Positions 1 through 8,472 of a DNA stretch of 54,199 nt are shown here, piece by piece. The translations under genes and the position numbers were made by a program. Under the pieces are notes generated by a model that was given only the letters and a program-made list of their open reading frames with translations, was not told the DNA's origin and made no database searches. The stretch covers positions 1 through 54,199 of the forward strand of contig NZ_SOHA01000021.1 in the NCBI RefSeq assembly GCF_004403065.1, given 5' to 3'. The stretch comes from Cryobacterium cryoconiti (lineage in GTDB: Bacteria; Actinomycetota; Actinomycetes; Actinomycetales; Microbacteriaceae). Within the stretch, counting starts at the first letter, position 1. Every line of letters begins with the position of its first letter.

Positions 1-19
1 CAGAGATCGTACGCGCAGT

Positions 20-54
20 CGAGAGTCTGTCATATATTTATAGACAGATACTCG
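20..54. other. AT-rich imperfect stem-loop near the left edge
   Basis: Arms 20-31 and 43-54 pair at CGAG and TCTGTC with a two-base mismatch between them, around an 11-base loop made only of A and T. This is the most AT-rich patch in this part of a GC-rich window. It could end a gene lying to the left of the window or be a protein site. I see no gene in 1-279; the rest of that stretch holds the direct repeats at 91-185. Confidence 0.35.
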
Positions 55-90
55 AAGTCGTGTTCTAAGTAGTCACGGGTCGGCTCGCCG

Positions 91-185
91 GGTCTCGACG
101 GGCTCGACCACCGGGTTGTCTCGCCGGGTCTCGACGGGCTCGACCACCGAGGGTGACATGCCGGGTCTCGACAAGCTCGACCACC
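91..185. repeat. Three direct copies of a TCGA-rich intergenic repeat
   Basis: Copies lie at 91-112, 127-148 and 164-185, spaced 36-37 bases apart. The first two contain GTCTCGACGGGCTCGACCAC; the third has CAAG in place of CGGG. The reverse complement of the third (GGTGGTCGAGCTTGTCGAG...) belongs to the same family as repeats at 17181-17207, 20759-20780, 32334-32388 and 36686-36772. These look like dispersed non-coding repeats of the REP type. They sit directly upstream of the first gene and may mark a junction between chromosomal blocks. Confidence 0.75.
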
Positions 186-279
186 GTTGCGGGAATCAGC
201 GCGTCAACCCTTCTGCCGTCACGGTTGTCTTGATCCACACCCCGGATATGGTGTGGTCACTACCGCGGAGGATGCGCCG

Positions 280-1029
280 ATGAGTTCCGACACGAGCGAG
301 AATCCAACCGGGTCACCTACGGCTCGGCGACGTCTCTACATCGGTCTTGCCGTCCTCGGTGCGGTGCTGTCCATCGTTCTCATCGTGGTGCTCGCCGTGC
401 AAGTGGTCGGCGGGCCTCCGGTCGCAGGTCCGCCCACCAGCACGGCCAGTGCCAGCGCCCCGCCCGCAACGTCGGGACCCGCCACTCCGAAGCCTTCAAA
501 CCCTGCGACGCGCACTCCCGACACCCTCACCCCCACCTCGACGCCACCGGGCCAGAACGCGGCGCCGGGGGTGCCGCAGCCGTCCTCCTGCGACGAGCTC
601 TACAGCCCGGCCATGGTCGAGGCGCTCAGCGGCCTCGCGCTCAATCCCGAATGGTCCCAGGACCCGGAGGCCGGCGTGTCCCACGGCACGGACGACACCG
701 AACTGCGGGCAGTGATCGATTCAGCAGATCACCTGACCTGTGTGTGGGGGAGCCCCTACGGCGGCTCCGACACGGGAATCATCACCACTCTCGCGTGGGT
801 GACTCCGGAGCAGAGCTCCGCGGTGGAGGAACGGCTCGTCGCCACCGGCCTCGAGTGCTTCGCGCAATCGGGCGGTGTGCGGTGCGTCATCCAGACGAAC
901 ACGCTCGACGGTGCCTTCGGTGAATCCCATTTCCTGCGCGACGGCATCTGGCTCGCCACCGAGTACACGAATGCGGGTCCGCTGGGTTACACCCAGGACA
1001 TGGTCAACAACTTGTGGGCCACGGTTTAG
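280..1029 (+). CDS. Membrane-anchored protein of unknown function
   Basis: 249 aa. An upstream TTG (187) is in frame, but the ATG at 280 has GGAGGA at 267-272, seven bases away, so I chose it. Residues 1-18 are polar and end in RRR, 19-43 form one membrane segment, and 44-100 are a Ser/Thr/Pro/Ala-rich linker. About 100-249 form an exported globular domain with four cysteines (near SSCDEL, LTCVWG, LECFA and VRCVIQ), which could make two disulfides. This is the layout of many actinobacterial surface proteins. I do not recognise the domain. It precedes the pilus genes by 216 bp, so a link to the pilus is possible but unproven. Confidence 0.8.
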   Translation: MSSDTSENPTGSPTARRRLYIGLAVLGAVLSIVLIVVLAVQVVGGPPVAGPPTSTASASAPPATSGPATPKPSNPATRTPDTLTPTSTPPGQNAAPGVPQPSSCDELYSPAMVEALSGLALNPEWSQDPEAGVSHGTDDTELRAVIDSADHLTCVWGSPYGGSDTGIITTLAWVTPEQSSAVEERLVATGLECFAQSGGVRCVIQTNTLDGAFGESHFLRDGIWLATEYTNAGPLGYTQDMVNNLWATV

Positions 1030-1123
1030 CGTCGGCCCAATCGTGGCGGCAGACGGATGTCGAGTGCCCGCGAGGAGGCTCCGGCGAGCGATTTCCGTGC
1101 CTCGGGTCTGCGTGCGGGGCCGC

Positions 1124-1196
1124 TAGGATCGAACTGAACAGGCTGCATCCGTACCACCCCCCCCTGATTGCGGGTCTGGCCGTACTTCCCGGCCAG
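1124..1196 (+). promoter_or_regulatory. Possible promoter and leader hairpin of the pilus operon
   Basis: The gap 1030-1245 holds a TAGGAT hexamer at 1124-1129 that could be a -10 box, though no good -35 is seen. A stem-loop follows: CTGGCCG at 1176-1182 pairs with CGGCCAG at 1190-1196 around a 7-base loop. The pilB start lies 50 bases further on. The assignment is weak because the -35 is missing. Confidence 0.3.
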
Positions 1197-1245
1197 AGTT
1201 ACCGTTATCTGTCACCTCATATCTGAGCCTGTTCGAGAGGATCGC

Positions 1246-2916
1246 GTGGCCAGCCTCACCGAGATCCTGATTCTGCACGGGCTGTTGCCGATCGAGCAGC
1301 TGGACAAGCTCATGGCCGGTGACCCCGCTGACGAGAGTGCCGTTCGTGCCCTGGTCGACTCGGGCGTCATCACCGAGGTGCAGTTCGCCCGGGCTCGTGC
1401 TGAGCAGGCCGGTCTCCCCTTCCTCGAACTGATGGAATACCCGGTCGACCGCCTCGCCGTCGCCCTGGTCACGGCCGCGATGTGCCGTCGCCACCAGGTG
1501 CTCCCCATCACGATCGAGAGCGGCCGTCTCGTGCTCGCCATGGTCGATCCCGGCAACGTCTTCGCGATCGACGATGTGCGCGAAGCGGCACGGATGCGCG
1601 TCATCCCCGTCGTCGCCGAGCGCGCCGATCTGCTGGCCGCCATCGCCCGCTACCACCGTGCCGACGACGAGCTCACCAACCTCACCACCACCATGCAGGA
1701 GGAGCAGGCCCCGGTCGAGGCCTCCGCCTTCGGAGTGTCGGACTCGATCGAGGACGACGCCCCGATCGTGCGGTTCGTGAACCTGCTGGTGAGTCAGGCC
1801 ATCCAGGACAAGGCCTCGGACATCCACATCGAGCCCGGGGAGCACAGCCTGCGGGTGCGCTACCGCATCGACGGAGTGCTGCACGAGATGCAGCGGGCGC
1901 CGAAGGGCATCCAGAACGGTGTGATCTCCCGGCTCAAGATCATGAGCGATATCGACATCGCCGAGCGGCGCAAACCGCAGGACGGCCGCATGTCGGTCAG
2001 TCACGGTGGCCGCCAGATCGACCTGCGCGTCGCCACGCTGCCCACGGTCTGGGGCGAGAAGATCGTCATGCGAATCCTCGACAACTCGAGCACGACCATG
2101 AGCCTGCACGATCTGAACCTGCTCGACTACAACTACGAGGCCTACAAGAAGTCGTACTCGAAGCCCTACGGCATGATCCTGGTCACCGGGCCCACGGGTT
2201 CGGGCAAGTCGACCACGCTCTACACGACCCTGCATTCCGTCGCCCGGCCCGAGATCAACGTGATCACCGTCGAAGACCCGGTCGAGTACCGCATGAAAGA
2301 CATCAACCAGGTGCAGGTGAACGTCAAGGCCGGCCTCACTTTCGCGAGCGCGCTTCGCTCGATTCTGCGAAGCGACCCGGATGTCGTGCTGCTGGGTGAG
2401 ATCCGCGACCATGAGACCGCGCAGATCGCCATTGAGGCCTCGTTGACCGGCCACCTCGTGCTGTCGACCCTGCACACCAACGACGCGCCGAGCGCGATCA
2501 CCCGCCTCACGGAGATGGGCATCGAGCCCTTCCTGGTCGGCTCCGCGCTGGACTGCGTGGTGGCGCAGCGCCTCGCGCGTCGCCTCTGCGACCGCTGCAA
2601 GGCCCCGGCAGACCACACGGCCGAGCACCTGACGAGCCTGAAGTTCGGCTTCGACCCGCTGCTGCCGCTGCCCGTGCTCTACCAGCCGGTCGGCTGCCAG
2701 CACTGCTCGAAGACCGGGTACCGCGGGCGCATCGCCGTGCACGAGGTCATGTCCGTGACCGAGAACATCGAACGTCTCGCCGTTGCCCGCGCCTCGAGTG
2801 CGGACATCGGCCGGGCGGCGCGGGCCGAGGGAATGATCACCCTCCGGGAAGACGGCTGGGAGAAGGTCCGCATGGGCCTCACGTCGATCGAAGAGATTTT
2901 GCGAGTCGTTGCATAG
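1246..2916 (+). CDS. pilB: Type IV pilus extension ATPase PilB (GspE family)
   Basis: 556 aa, hexameric ATPase that powers pilus polymerisation from the cytoplasmic face. The first ~150 residues match the GspE/MshE N-terminal domain (GLLPIEQLDKLM near the start). The ATPase core has Walker A GPTGSGKSTT at about 315-324, the Asp box and Walker B DPDVVLLGEIRD from 377. A CxxC...CxxC zinc module begins with CDRC at 448 and continues with CQHC, typical of PilB and absent from PilT. I chose GTG 1246, preceded by GAGAGG, over an in-frame ATG at 1168 that lies before the leader hairpin. First gene of the pilus run, 32 bp before pilT. Confidence 0.93.
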   Translation: MASLTEILILHGLLPIEQLDKLMAGDPADESAVRALVDSGVITEVQFARARAEQAGLPFLELMEYPVDRLAVALVTAAMCRRHQVLPITIESGRLVLAMVDPGNVFAIDDVREAARMRVIPVVAERADLLAAIARYHRADDELTNLTTTMQEEQAPVEASAFGVSDSIEDDAPIVRFVNLLVSQAIQDKASDIHIEPGEHSLRVRYRIDGVLHEMQRAPKGIQNGVISRLKIMSDIDIAERRKPQDGRMSVSHGGRQIDLRVATLPTVWGEKIVMRILDNSSTTMSLHDLNLLDYNYEAYKKSYSKPYGMILVTGPTGSGKSTTLYTTLHSVARPEINVITVEDPVEYRMKDINQVQVNVKAGLTFASALRSILRSDPDVVLLGEIRDHETAQIAIEASLTGHLVLSTLHTNDAPSAITRLTEMGIEPFLVGSALDCVVAQRLARRLCDRCKAPADHTAEHLTSLKFGFDPLLPLPVLYQPVGCQHCSKTGYRGRIAVHEVMSVTENIERLAVARASSADIGRAARAEGMITLREDGWEKVRMGLTSIEEILRVVA

Positions 2917-2948
2917 CGTTCGCGTGTGCCAAAGGGGAAAGACTTCAT

Positions 2949-4454
2949 ATGGACAAGCCGATTTACGAAATTCCAGCGATCCAGCCGGGGGAGACGGTCT
3001 CCTGGTGGGACCCGACGCCCATCGGCGAGCCTGACGCCGGCGATGCGGCCACTCTGGCGGTGGCTGTAGCCGTCGCCGACCCGGTGGTCTCGAACGACAC
3101 CGAGGCGCTGCATATTGTTGACGTGGCCACCACGGAGCTTCCGGTAGCCTCCATCGGCTCGGCCGAGCCATTCGACGATGAGCTGATCTACCGGCATGGA
3201 GCTCGCCAGGTCCCCTCCGGCCGACGTGCCGCTCTCGAGGCTGACCGTGCGGAGACCCCGGCGCCGGTCAAGGTGAAGGCCCCACCGCACATCGGCCCCG
3301 ACGGCCGGCAGGCCGACCCTGACCTGATCGAGGCGCTCACCCTCGTGCTCGAGTTGGATGCCTCAGACCTGCACATCACGGTCGGTGCTCCGCCGACCAT
3401 CCGAATGGATGGCAGCCTGCGCCCGATCGAGGGGCTGGAGAAGTGGATGCCCGAGAAGGTGCACGCTGCCCTCTTCAGCATCATTTCCCCGCTCGACCAG
3501 CAGCGCTTCGAGATCGACCGCGAGCTGGACTTCGCTTTCACGGCGGCCGGTGCCCGGTTCCGGGTGAACTTCTATCACCAGCGCAACTCGATCGGTGCGG
3601 CGTTCCGTCTCATCCCGCGCGAGATCAAGCCGCTGAAGGCTCTGGGTGTGCCCGAGTCGGTCGGTCGCTTCTCGCTGATGCCCCGCGGCCTCGTGCTTGT
3701 GACCGGCCCGACGGGTTCCGGCAAGTCCACGACTCTGGCGGCCATGGTCGACCTCGCCAACAGCACGCGTGCCGACCACATCGTCACCGTCGAGGACCCG
3801 ATCGAATTCCTGCACAGGCACAAGAAGTCCCTCGTCAATCAGCGCGAAGTCGGCCATGACACCCTGAGCTTCGCCGCTGCCCTCAAGCACGTGCTGCGCC
3901 AGGACCCGGACATCATCCTGATCGGCGAGCTGCGCGACCTGGAGACGATCTCGGTGGCGTTGACCGCCGCCGAGACGGGCCATCTGGTCTTCGCCACCCT
4001 GCACACGCAGGATGCCGCTCAGACCATCGACCGCATGATCGACGTCTTCCCGCCGCACCAGCAGGGTCAGATCCGCACCCAGCTCGCGGCGACGCTGCGC
4101 GGCGTGGTCTGCCAGACCCTGGTCAAAAAGGCCAACGGCGGCGGGCGTGTCGTCGCCACCGAGATCCTGGTCACGACGCCCGCCATCGCGAACCTCATCC
4201 GCGAGGGCAAGACCCACCAGATCACGTCGATGATGCAGTCAGGTGCAGCAGAGGGCATGCACACCATGGACCAGCACCTTGCCGACCTCGTCGACAGCGG
4301 CCAGATCACCCGTCAGGCGGCCATCGATAAGGCCCATGACGCCGACAGCATCGGCCAGCTCATCAAGCGGGCGGACACCTCGGCCGATGTGGCAGCACGG
4401 AACATGGGTGGTGGCATCGACTACGGCGACACCTACTCCTCCCCTCAGCGCTGA
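2949..4454 (+). CDS. pilT: Type IV pilus retraction ATPase PilT, with long N-terminal extension
   Basis: 501 aa; PilT proteins are usually about 350 aa. Residues 1 to ~118 are an acidic, Ala/Val/Pro-rich extension without clear fold. The PilT core then starts at about 122 (LIEALTLVLELDASDLHI). Walker A GPTGSGKST is at 253-261 and Walker B DPDIILIGELRD starts at 319. The PilT signature AIxNLIRE is present as AIANLIREGK, and there is no tetracysteine module, which separates it from PilB. It disassembles the fibre and drives twitching or DNA uptake. ATG 2949 has AAAGGGG at 2931-2937. Its TGA overlaps the pilC ATG by one base. Confidence 0.92.
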   Translation: MDKPIYEIPAIQPGETVSWWDPTPIGEPDAGDAATLAVAVAVADPVVSNDTEALHIVDVATTELPVASIGSAEPFDDELIYRHGARQVPSGRRAALEADRAETPAPVKVKAPPHIGPDGRQADPDLIEALTLVLELDASDLHITVGAPPTIRMDGSLRPIEGLEKWMPEKVHAALFSIISPLDQQRFEIDRELDFAFTAAGARFRVNFYHQRNSIGAAFRLIPREIKPLKALGVPESVGRFSLMPRGLVLVTGPTGSGKSTTLAAMVDLANSTRADHIVTVEDPIEFLHRHKKSLVNQREVGHDTLSFAAALKHVLRQDPDIILIGELRDLETISVALTAAETGHLVFATLHTQDAAQTIDRMIDVFPPHQQGQIRTQLAATLRGVVCQTLVKKANGGGRVVATEILVTTPAIANLIREGKTHQITSMMQSGAAEGMHTMDQHLADLVDSGQITRQAAIDKAHDADSIGQLIKRADTSADVAARNMGGGIDYGDTYSSPQR

Positions 4455-5683
4455 TGGCCACCGCACAGGCCTGGGCATACGTCGGCCGTGATAACAACGG
4501 CAAGACCGTCAAGGGCAAGCTGGATGCAGCGAGCGAGGGCGCAGTAGCGTCTCGCCTTGGCACCATGGGTATCTCCCCGATCTCGATCAAGGAATCCGCT
4601 GAGGGTACCGGCCTTAATCGTGAAATCTCGATCCCTGGGTTCAGCAAGGGAGTCGGCCTCAAGGACCTCGCCATCATGAGTCGGCAAATGGCGACCATGA
4701 TCGGATCAGGGCTGTCCCTGCTGCGAACGCTGAACATCCTGGCCGAGCAGACCGAGAACAAGCCGCTGGCGAAGATCCTGAAGCAGGTTCGGGATGACGT
4801 CGAACGCGGTGTCTCCATCTCGGAATCGTTCGCCAAGCACAGCGAGTCCTTCCCGCCGATCATGATCAATATGGTTCGCGCGGGTGAGACCGGCGGATTC
4901 CTGGACGGCGCCCTTGAATCGATCGCGGCGAACTTCGAGAAAGAGGTTAAGCTGCGCGGCACCATCAAGTCGGCGATGACCTACCCCGTGATCGTTCTGC
5001 TGATGTCGCTCGTGTCGGTTTTGATCATGCTGATATTCATCGTTCCGATCTTCGAGGACATGTTCAAGGGTCTCGGCGGCGCACTGCCCGCCCCGACAAT
5101 GTTCCTCGTGAACGTGTCGAATTCGATGATCTACGTTGTGCCCGTCCTGGCCGTGGGGGGCTTTGCATTCAGTGTCTGGTGGCGCAAGAACAAGAACACC
5201 GATCGGGTTCGGATGCGGGTCGACCCGTTGAAACTCAGGCTCCCCGTCTTCGGCAATCTGCTTAAGAAAATTGCCGTTGCGCGCTTCAGCCGCAATTTCG
5301 CCAACATGATCGGCGCTGGAGTGCCTATCCTCCAGGCACTGAAAATCGTCGGTGAAACCTCGGGCAACTGGGTGATCGAGAATGCGTTGACGAAGGTCGC
5401 CGAATCTGTACGGCAAGGGCAGTCGATTTCCGGTCCGCTCCTCTTGCAGCCGGTTTTCCCTCCCATGGTCACGCAAATGATCGCAGTGGGGGAGGACGCA
5501 GGCTCGCTTGAGACGATGCTCAACAAGATCGCCGACTTCTACGACCAGGAGGTCGAATCATCCACGGAGCAGCTGACTGCCGCCATCGAGCCGCTCCTGA
5601 TCGCATTCCTCGGTGTCGTGATCGGAGGCATGGTGATTGCCCTGTACATGCCGATTTTCAGCATTGCGAGCGTCATCAAATAG
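4454..5683 (+). CDS. pilC: Type IV pilus platform protein PilC (GspF family)
   Basis: 409 aa, the usual length. Two GspF cytoplasmic domains are each followed by membrane helices: about 174-200 (YPVIVLLMSLVSVLIMLIF), 225-246 and 376-404 at the C-terminus. The diagnostic MSRQMATMIGSGLSLLRTL and FSRNFANMIGAGVPILQAL repeats are present, as are the paired AGE motifs (VRAGETGGFLD, IAVGEDAGSLE). It is the membrane platform that couples PilB and PilT rotation to pilin insertion. The start overlaps the pilT stop, implying translational coupling. A hairpin and a probable separate promoter follow before pilA. Confidence 0.95.
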   Translation: MATAQAWAYVGRDNNGKTVKGKLDAASEGAVASRLGTMGISPISIKESAEGTGLNREISIPGFSKGVGLKDLAIMSRQMATMIGSGLSLLRTLNILAEQTENKPLAKILKQVRDDVERGVSISESFAKHSESFPPIMINMVRAGETGGFLDGALESIAANFEKEVKLRGTIKSAMTYPVIVLLMSLVSVLIMLIFIVPIFEDMFKGLGGALPAPTMFLVNVSNSMIYVVPVLAVGGFAFSVWWRKNKNTDRVRMRVDPLKLRLPVFGNLLKKIAVARFSRNFANMIGAGVPILQALKIVGETSGNWVIENALTKVAESVRQGQSISGPLLLQPVFPPMVTQMIAVGEDAGSLETMLNKIADFYDQEVESSTEQLTAAIEPLLIAFLGVVIGGMVIALYMPIFSIASVIK

Positions 5684-5708
5684 CGCGCCACTGGCACCCG
5701 CCAGGCAG

Positions 5709-5728
5709 TGCCCCCACTACTGGGGGCA
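5709..5728 (+). terminator. Perfect 8-bp hairpin after pilC
   Basis: TGCCCCCA (5709-5716) pairs with TGGGGGCA (5721-5728) around loop CTAC. No T-run follows, so this may be a weak terminator or an mRNA stabiliser that separates the pilBTC message from the pilin message. Confidence 0.45.
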
Positions 5729-5783
5729 GCAGCAAAGCAAAATACCCCTCTTTCTTGGGTCGTAACTGGAAATAACCTGCAAA

Positions 5784-5789
5784 TATTAT
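5784..5789 (+). promoter_or_regulatory. pilA: Possible -10 box for pilA
   Basis: TATTAT lies in an AT-rich patch 54 bases upstream of the pilA start, unusual in this GC-rich run. No convincing -35 is seen at 17-18 bases. A private promoter for the major pilin would fit the need for much more PilA than ATPase. Confidence 0.35.
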
Positions 5790-5843
5790 GGGAGTCCGAG
5801 CGGGCCCGACCGCCTTCACTGACAACTATTGAATGGAAATAAC

Positions 5844-6317
5844 GTGCTCTCTCGCAGCCTCGCAGCCCTCAACCGCCGCCGCAACAACCCGGACGCAAAC
5901 GAAAAGGGCTTCACCCTGATCGAGCTCCTCGTCGTCGTCATCATCATCGGCATCCTCGCCGCGATCGCCATCCCGGTGTACCTGGGTGTGCAGGACAACG
6001 CCAAAGACAGCTCGGCTCAGTCCGATGTCGTGAACCTGAAGATCGCAGTTGTCAGCATGCAGACCAACACGGGCACGCTTCCGGCGGCTGCTGATGTGGT
6101 TGCTGCTAGCGTGCTCACTTCGGCGGCGACCACTGCTGGCGCATCGAAGGGCGCGAACACCGTCGGGCTGACCTACAAGCCTGGTACCGGAAGTGCCTTC
6201 TGCGTTGCCGCCAAGAGCAACAGCTCGGGTTCGTCTGTCTTCTATGCAACCGAGTCCGGTGGAGCAGTCAAGTCGACTTCGGCCGCAGCGGTTACTGCTG
6301 GCTGCACGGCTCCCTAG
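5844..6317 (+). CDS. pilA: Type IV major pilin PilA (prepilin)
   Basis: 157 aa from GTG 5844. A TTG at 5829 is in frame and would add five residues, but the GGAAAT just before the GTG favours the shorter form. Leader of 22 residues ending in KG, then the class III cleavage site G22/F23 and the N-terminal helix FTLIELLVVVIIIGILAA with Glu at mature position 5. The mature part is 135 aa, Ala/Ser/Thr-rich, with two cysteines (FCVAAKS and AGCTAP at the C-terminus) that probably close the usual D-region disulfide. It is the only pilin here with the compact major-pilin form and is flanked by hairpins on both sides. Processed by the PilD encoded at 10247-11128. Confidence 0.92.
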   Translation: MLSRSLAALNRRRNNPDANEKGFTLIELLVVVIIIGILAAIAIPVYLGVQDNAKDSSAQSDVVNLKIAVVSMQTNTGTLPAAADVVAASVLTSAATTAGASKGANTVGLTYKPGTGSAFCVAAKSNSSGSSVFYATESGGAVKSTSAAAVTAGCTAP

Positions 6318-6328
6318 TACTGCACCGC

Positions 6329-6378
6329 GAACGTTCCCAAGGGTGGGGTGCCGCAAATGTGGCACCCCACAAACGTTC
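6329..6378 (+). promoter_or_regulatory. Large stem-loop between pilA and the minor pilins
   Basis: An outer stem, GAACGTT (6329-6335) with AACGTTC (6372-6378), encloses a perfect 10-bp inner stem, GTGGGGTGCC (6343-6352) with GGCACCCCAC (6361-6370), around loop GCAAATGT. There is no T-run. The position suits an RNase barrier or attenuator that raises pilA mRNA over the genes downstream. Paired by eye. Confidence 0.6.
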
Positions 6379-6415
6379 AGTCCTTCAGAAAGACCCTAGG
6401 CCCAGGGAGGTTGTT

Positions 6416-7783
6416 GTGCGGTGCATTGGTCGTCGGTCTCTTCGTCCCTGTGAACACGATTTCGGGCTCACGATCATCGAAATCATGGTCGCGATGATGG
6501 TCTTTGCCATGATCGCCGTCTCGGTGGCCTACGCGCTCACTCTGTCCCTGTCCATGGGAAGTGACAACCGGTCCCGTGAGGCGGCGGCCAACCTGGCTGC
6601 GCAGGAGATCGACCTCAACCGTGCAGTCGAAGATGTCTTCACTCTCGTTGACGCTGACAAGACCACCACGATGAACGGCACCACCTTTTACCTCCATCGC
6701 GAGACGAACTGGGTGACCAGCACCAGCGCTGACGCTACGTGTGGCTCGGGCGGGGGGCAGCTCAAGTTCAAGCGCGTCAACGTTTCAGTGACGTGGGACG
6801 GAATGAGGGCCTCGACGCTTCCGGTTCGTGCCGACACCGTCATCGCCCCGGGAACCCGAATCAACGACCCCATGTTAGGCACGATCCTCGTCTCGGTCCT
6901 CAGCGCCTCTGGAGCCGGCAACGCCGGTGTAACGGTCACAGCTACCCCGGCATCGCCCGCTGCGGGTGCTGTTGCTCTGACGGAGACCCCTGATCCTACG
7001 GATGCTCAGGGCTGCAGCTACATTCTCAAGGTTGCCCCGGGTAACTACAACGTGTCGGTGTCGCGGGCGAATTCTGCGGATGTGAACCAGAAGCCGACTC
7101 CCGTGACCTTCGTCGGTGTCGGAGCAGGATCGGCGGCATCCGTGGCCTTCCAGTACGACCTTTCCGGGGCATTCACCGTCAACTACGCTTCGAACGCTGC
7201 CGCCGGAACAACCCAGATCCCGACAAATCTGGATACGACCTTCAAGAGCACGTATCCGCTCTACACACCTGCGGCGTCGAACAACGCACTCTCCAAGGTG
7301 TTCCCGCTGCATCCCTTCACATCCGGCTATGAAATCTTCAGCGGCAAGTACGTGGCGCCCAGCGCCAGCTCACCAGGTTGTCTTTCCCCGAACCCCGCGG
7401 AGTGGACCCTCCCCGGTGTCGGCGGTGCGGTGGGACAGGCCGTACCTGCCGCTGCCACAGTCGCTGGCGGAACCGTAGCGACGGGCGTGCCAATGGGGGT
7501 CCTTACTGTCAGCGGACTGAACGGCCAGTACCTCAAGGCAGTGTCGCAAGCCCACGCTCCGGGAACTGGGCCAGCTGGCTGCGCAGGAACCATGACGTAT
7601 ACCTTCGGAAAACTGACGTCCAACGCTGCTTCAATCGCCCTGCCCTACGGAGCATGGCAGCTGTTCAGCGGCGGCTCGGCCACGCAGACGACCCCCGTCC
7701 TTGTCGGGCTCACAACTTCGGCGCCTTCATCGGCCGTTGCTGGCCTGGTCACCCTTGATCCCCGCGTTGTGGTGGCACCGTGA
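6416..7783 (+). CDS. Large pilin-like protein with a Cna-B/carboxypeptidase-regulatory-like insert
   Basis: 455 aa from GTG 6416, set by AGGGAGG five bases upstream; an ATG at 6359 in the same frame falls inside the preceding hairpin. Prepilin leader of 17 residues, cleavage G17/L18, then LTIIEIMVAMMVFAMIAVSV with Glu at mature position 5. After a pseudopilin-like part, residues ~160-270 (GTILVSVLSASGAGNAGVTV..., APGNYNVSVSR) look like a beta-sandwich of the carboxypeptidase-regulatory or Cna-B type. The last ~180 residues are Gly/Ala/Pro-rich with two cysteines. This size suggests a tip or minor pilin with adhesive function (inference). The stop overlaps the next start (GTGATG). Confidence 0.8.
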   Translation: MRCIGRRSLRPCEHDFGLTIIEIMVAMMVFAMIAVSVAYALTLSLSMGSDNRSREAAANLAAQEIDLNRAVEDVFTLVDADKTTTMNGTTFYLHRETNWVTSTSADATCGSGGGQLKFKRVNVSVTWDGMRASTLPVRADTVIAPGTRINDPMLGTILVSVLSASGAGNAGVTVTATPASPAAGAVALTETPDPTDAQGCSYILKVAPGNYNVSVSRANSADVNQKPTPVTFVGVGAGSAASVAFQYDLSGAFTVNYASNAAAGTTQIPTNLDTTFKSTYPLYTPAASNNALSKVFPLHPFTSGYEIFSGKYVAPSASSPGCLSPNPAEWTLPGVGGAVGQAVPAAATVAGGTVATGVPMGVLTVSGLNGQYLKAVSQAHAPGTGPAGCAGTMTYTFGKLTSNAASIALPYGAWQLFSGGSATQTTPVLVGLTTSAPSSAVAGLVTLDPRVVVAP

Positions 7784-8472
7784 TGGGCGTCATTCGACGG
7801 AGATTGATGTGCGATGATCGAGGCATAAGCCTCTCTGAGCTGCTTGTGGCGATGCTTCTCCTCGGAATCGTGGGTGTAATCGTCTCGGGGCTGTACGCGA
7901 GCACTATGCGCACCGTCACCCAGACGCGAATGCTGAGCACGAATGCCCGTGAGTCGTCCAACGGCATGAACGAGGTGTCGCGCGTCATTCGGGCGGCGAC
8001 GGAGAACCCCGTTTCCGGGGCGGCGAACCAGCCGGCGCTCGAACAGGCTTTGAATGAGTCCGTGACTCTCTACGCCTATATCAACCTCACGTCATCGGCA
8101 GAGCTTCCGGTGAAGATTCGACTCTCTCTCGACTCGAGCCGCCGGTTGATCGAGACGCAGTGGCCGGCGGTTGAGTTTCCGGCTGGTTCCGGGTTCTTCA
8201 CGTTCTCGCCCACGTCCAGTTCAACAAAGATCATGGCCGGGACGATAGCCCCACAAACAGGAACCAGGCCCTACCTGTTCACATACGTGCTGAAAGACGG
8301 CACGGAGCTAACGACACCCAGCACTGGATTGACCGCCGCTCAGCGGGAGACGGTTGCCGCGATCACGGTCACGATGACACTTCAGGGAAGCGCGACGGAT
8401 ACTCGCTCGGCAGTGACGCTTCGAAATACGGTCGGCATGCCCAACCTCCCCGTTTTCAGGACAGGACCGTGA
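7780..8472 (+). CDS. Minor pilin / pseudopilin (PilW- or PilV-like)
   Basis: 230 aa. Leader of 15 residues ending MCDDRG, then ISLSELLVAMLLLGIVGVIVSGLYAS, with Glu at mature position 5 and a hydrophobic helix, i.e. a prepilin processed by PilD. The body after the helix has no cysteine, so it lacks the disulfide seen in the major pilin. GTG 7780 overlaps the preceding stop by four bases, with an ATG directly after at 7783 as an alternative. By position and size it resembles PilW or GspJ in priming complexes. The family label is inferred from context, not from a clear signature. Confidence 0.8.
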   Translation: MMGVIRRRLMCDDRGISLSELLVAMLLLGIVGVIVSGLYASTMRTVTQTRMLSTNARESSNGMNEVSRVIRAATENPVSGAANQPALEQALNESVTLYAYINLTSSAELPVKIRLSLDSSRRLIETQWPAVEFPAGSGFFTFSPTSSSTKIMAGTIAPQTGTRPYLFTYVLKDGTELTTPSTGLTAAQRETVAAITVTMTLQGSATDTRSAVTLRNTVGMPNLPVFRTGP

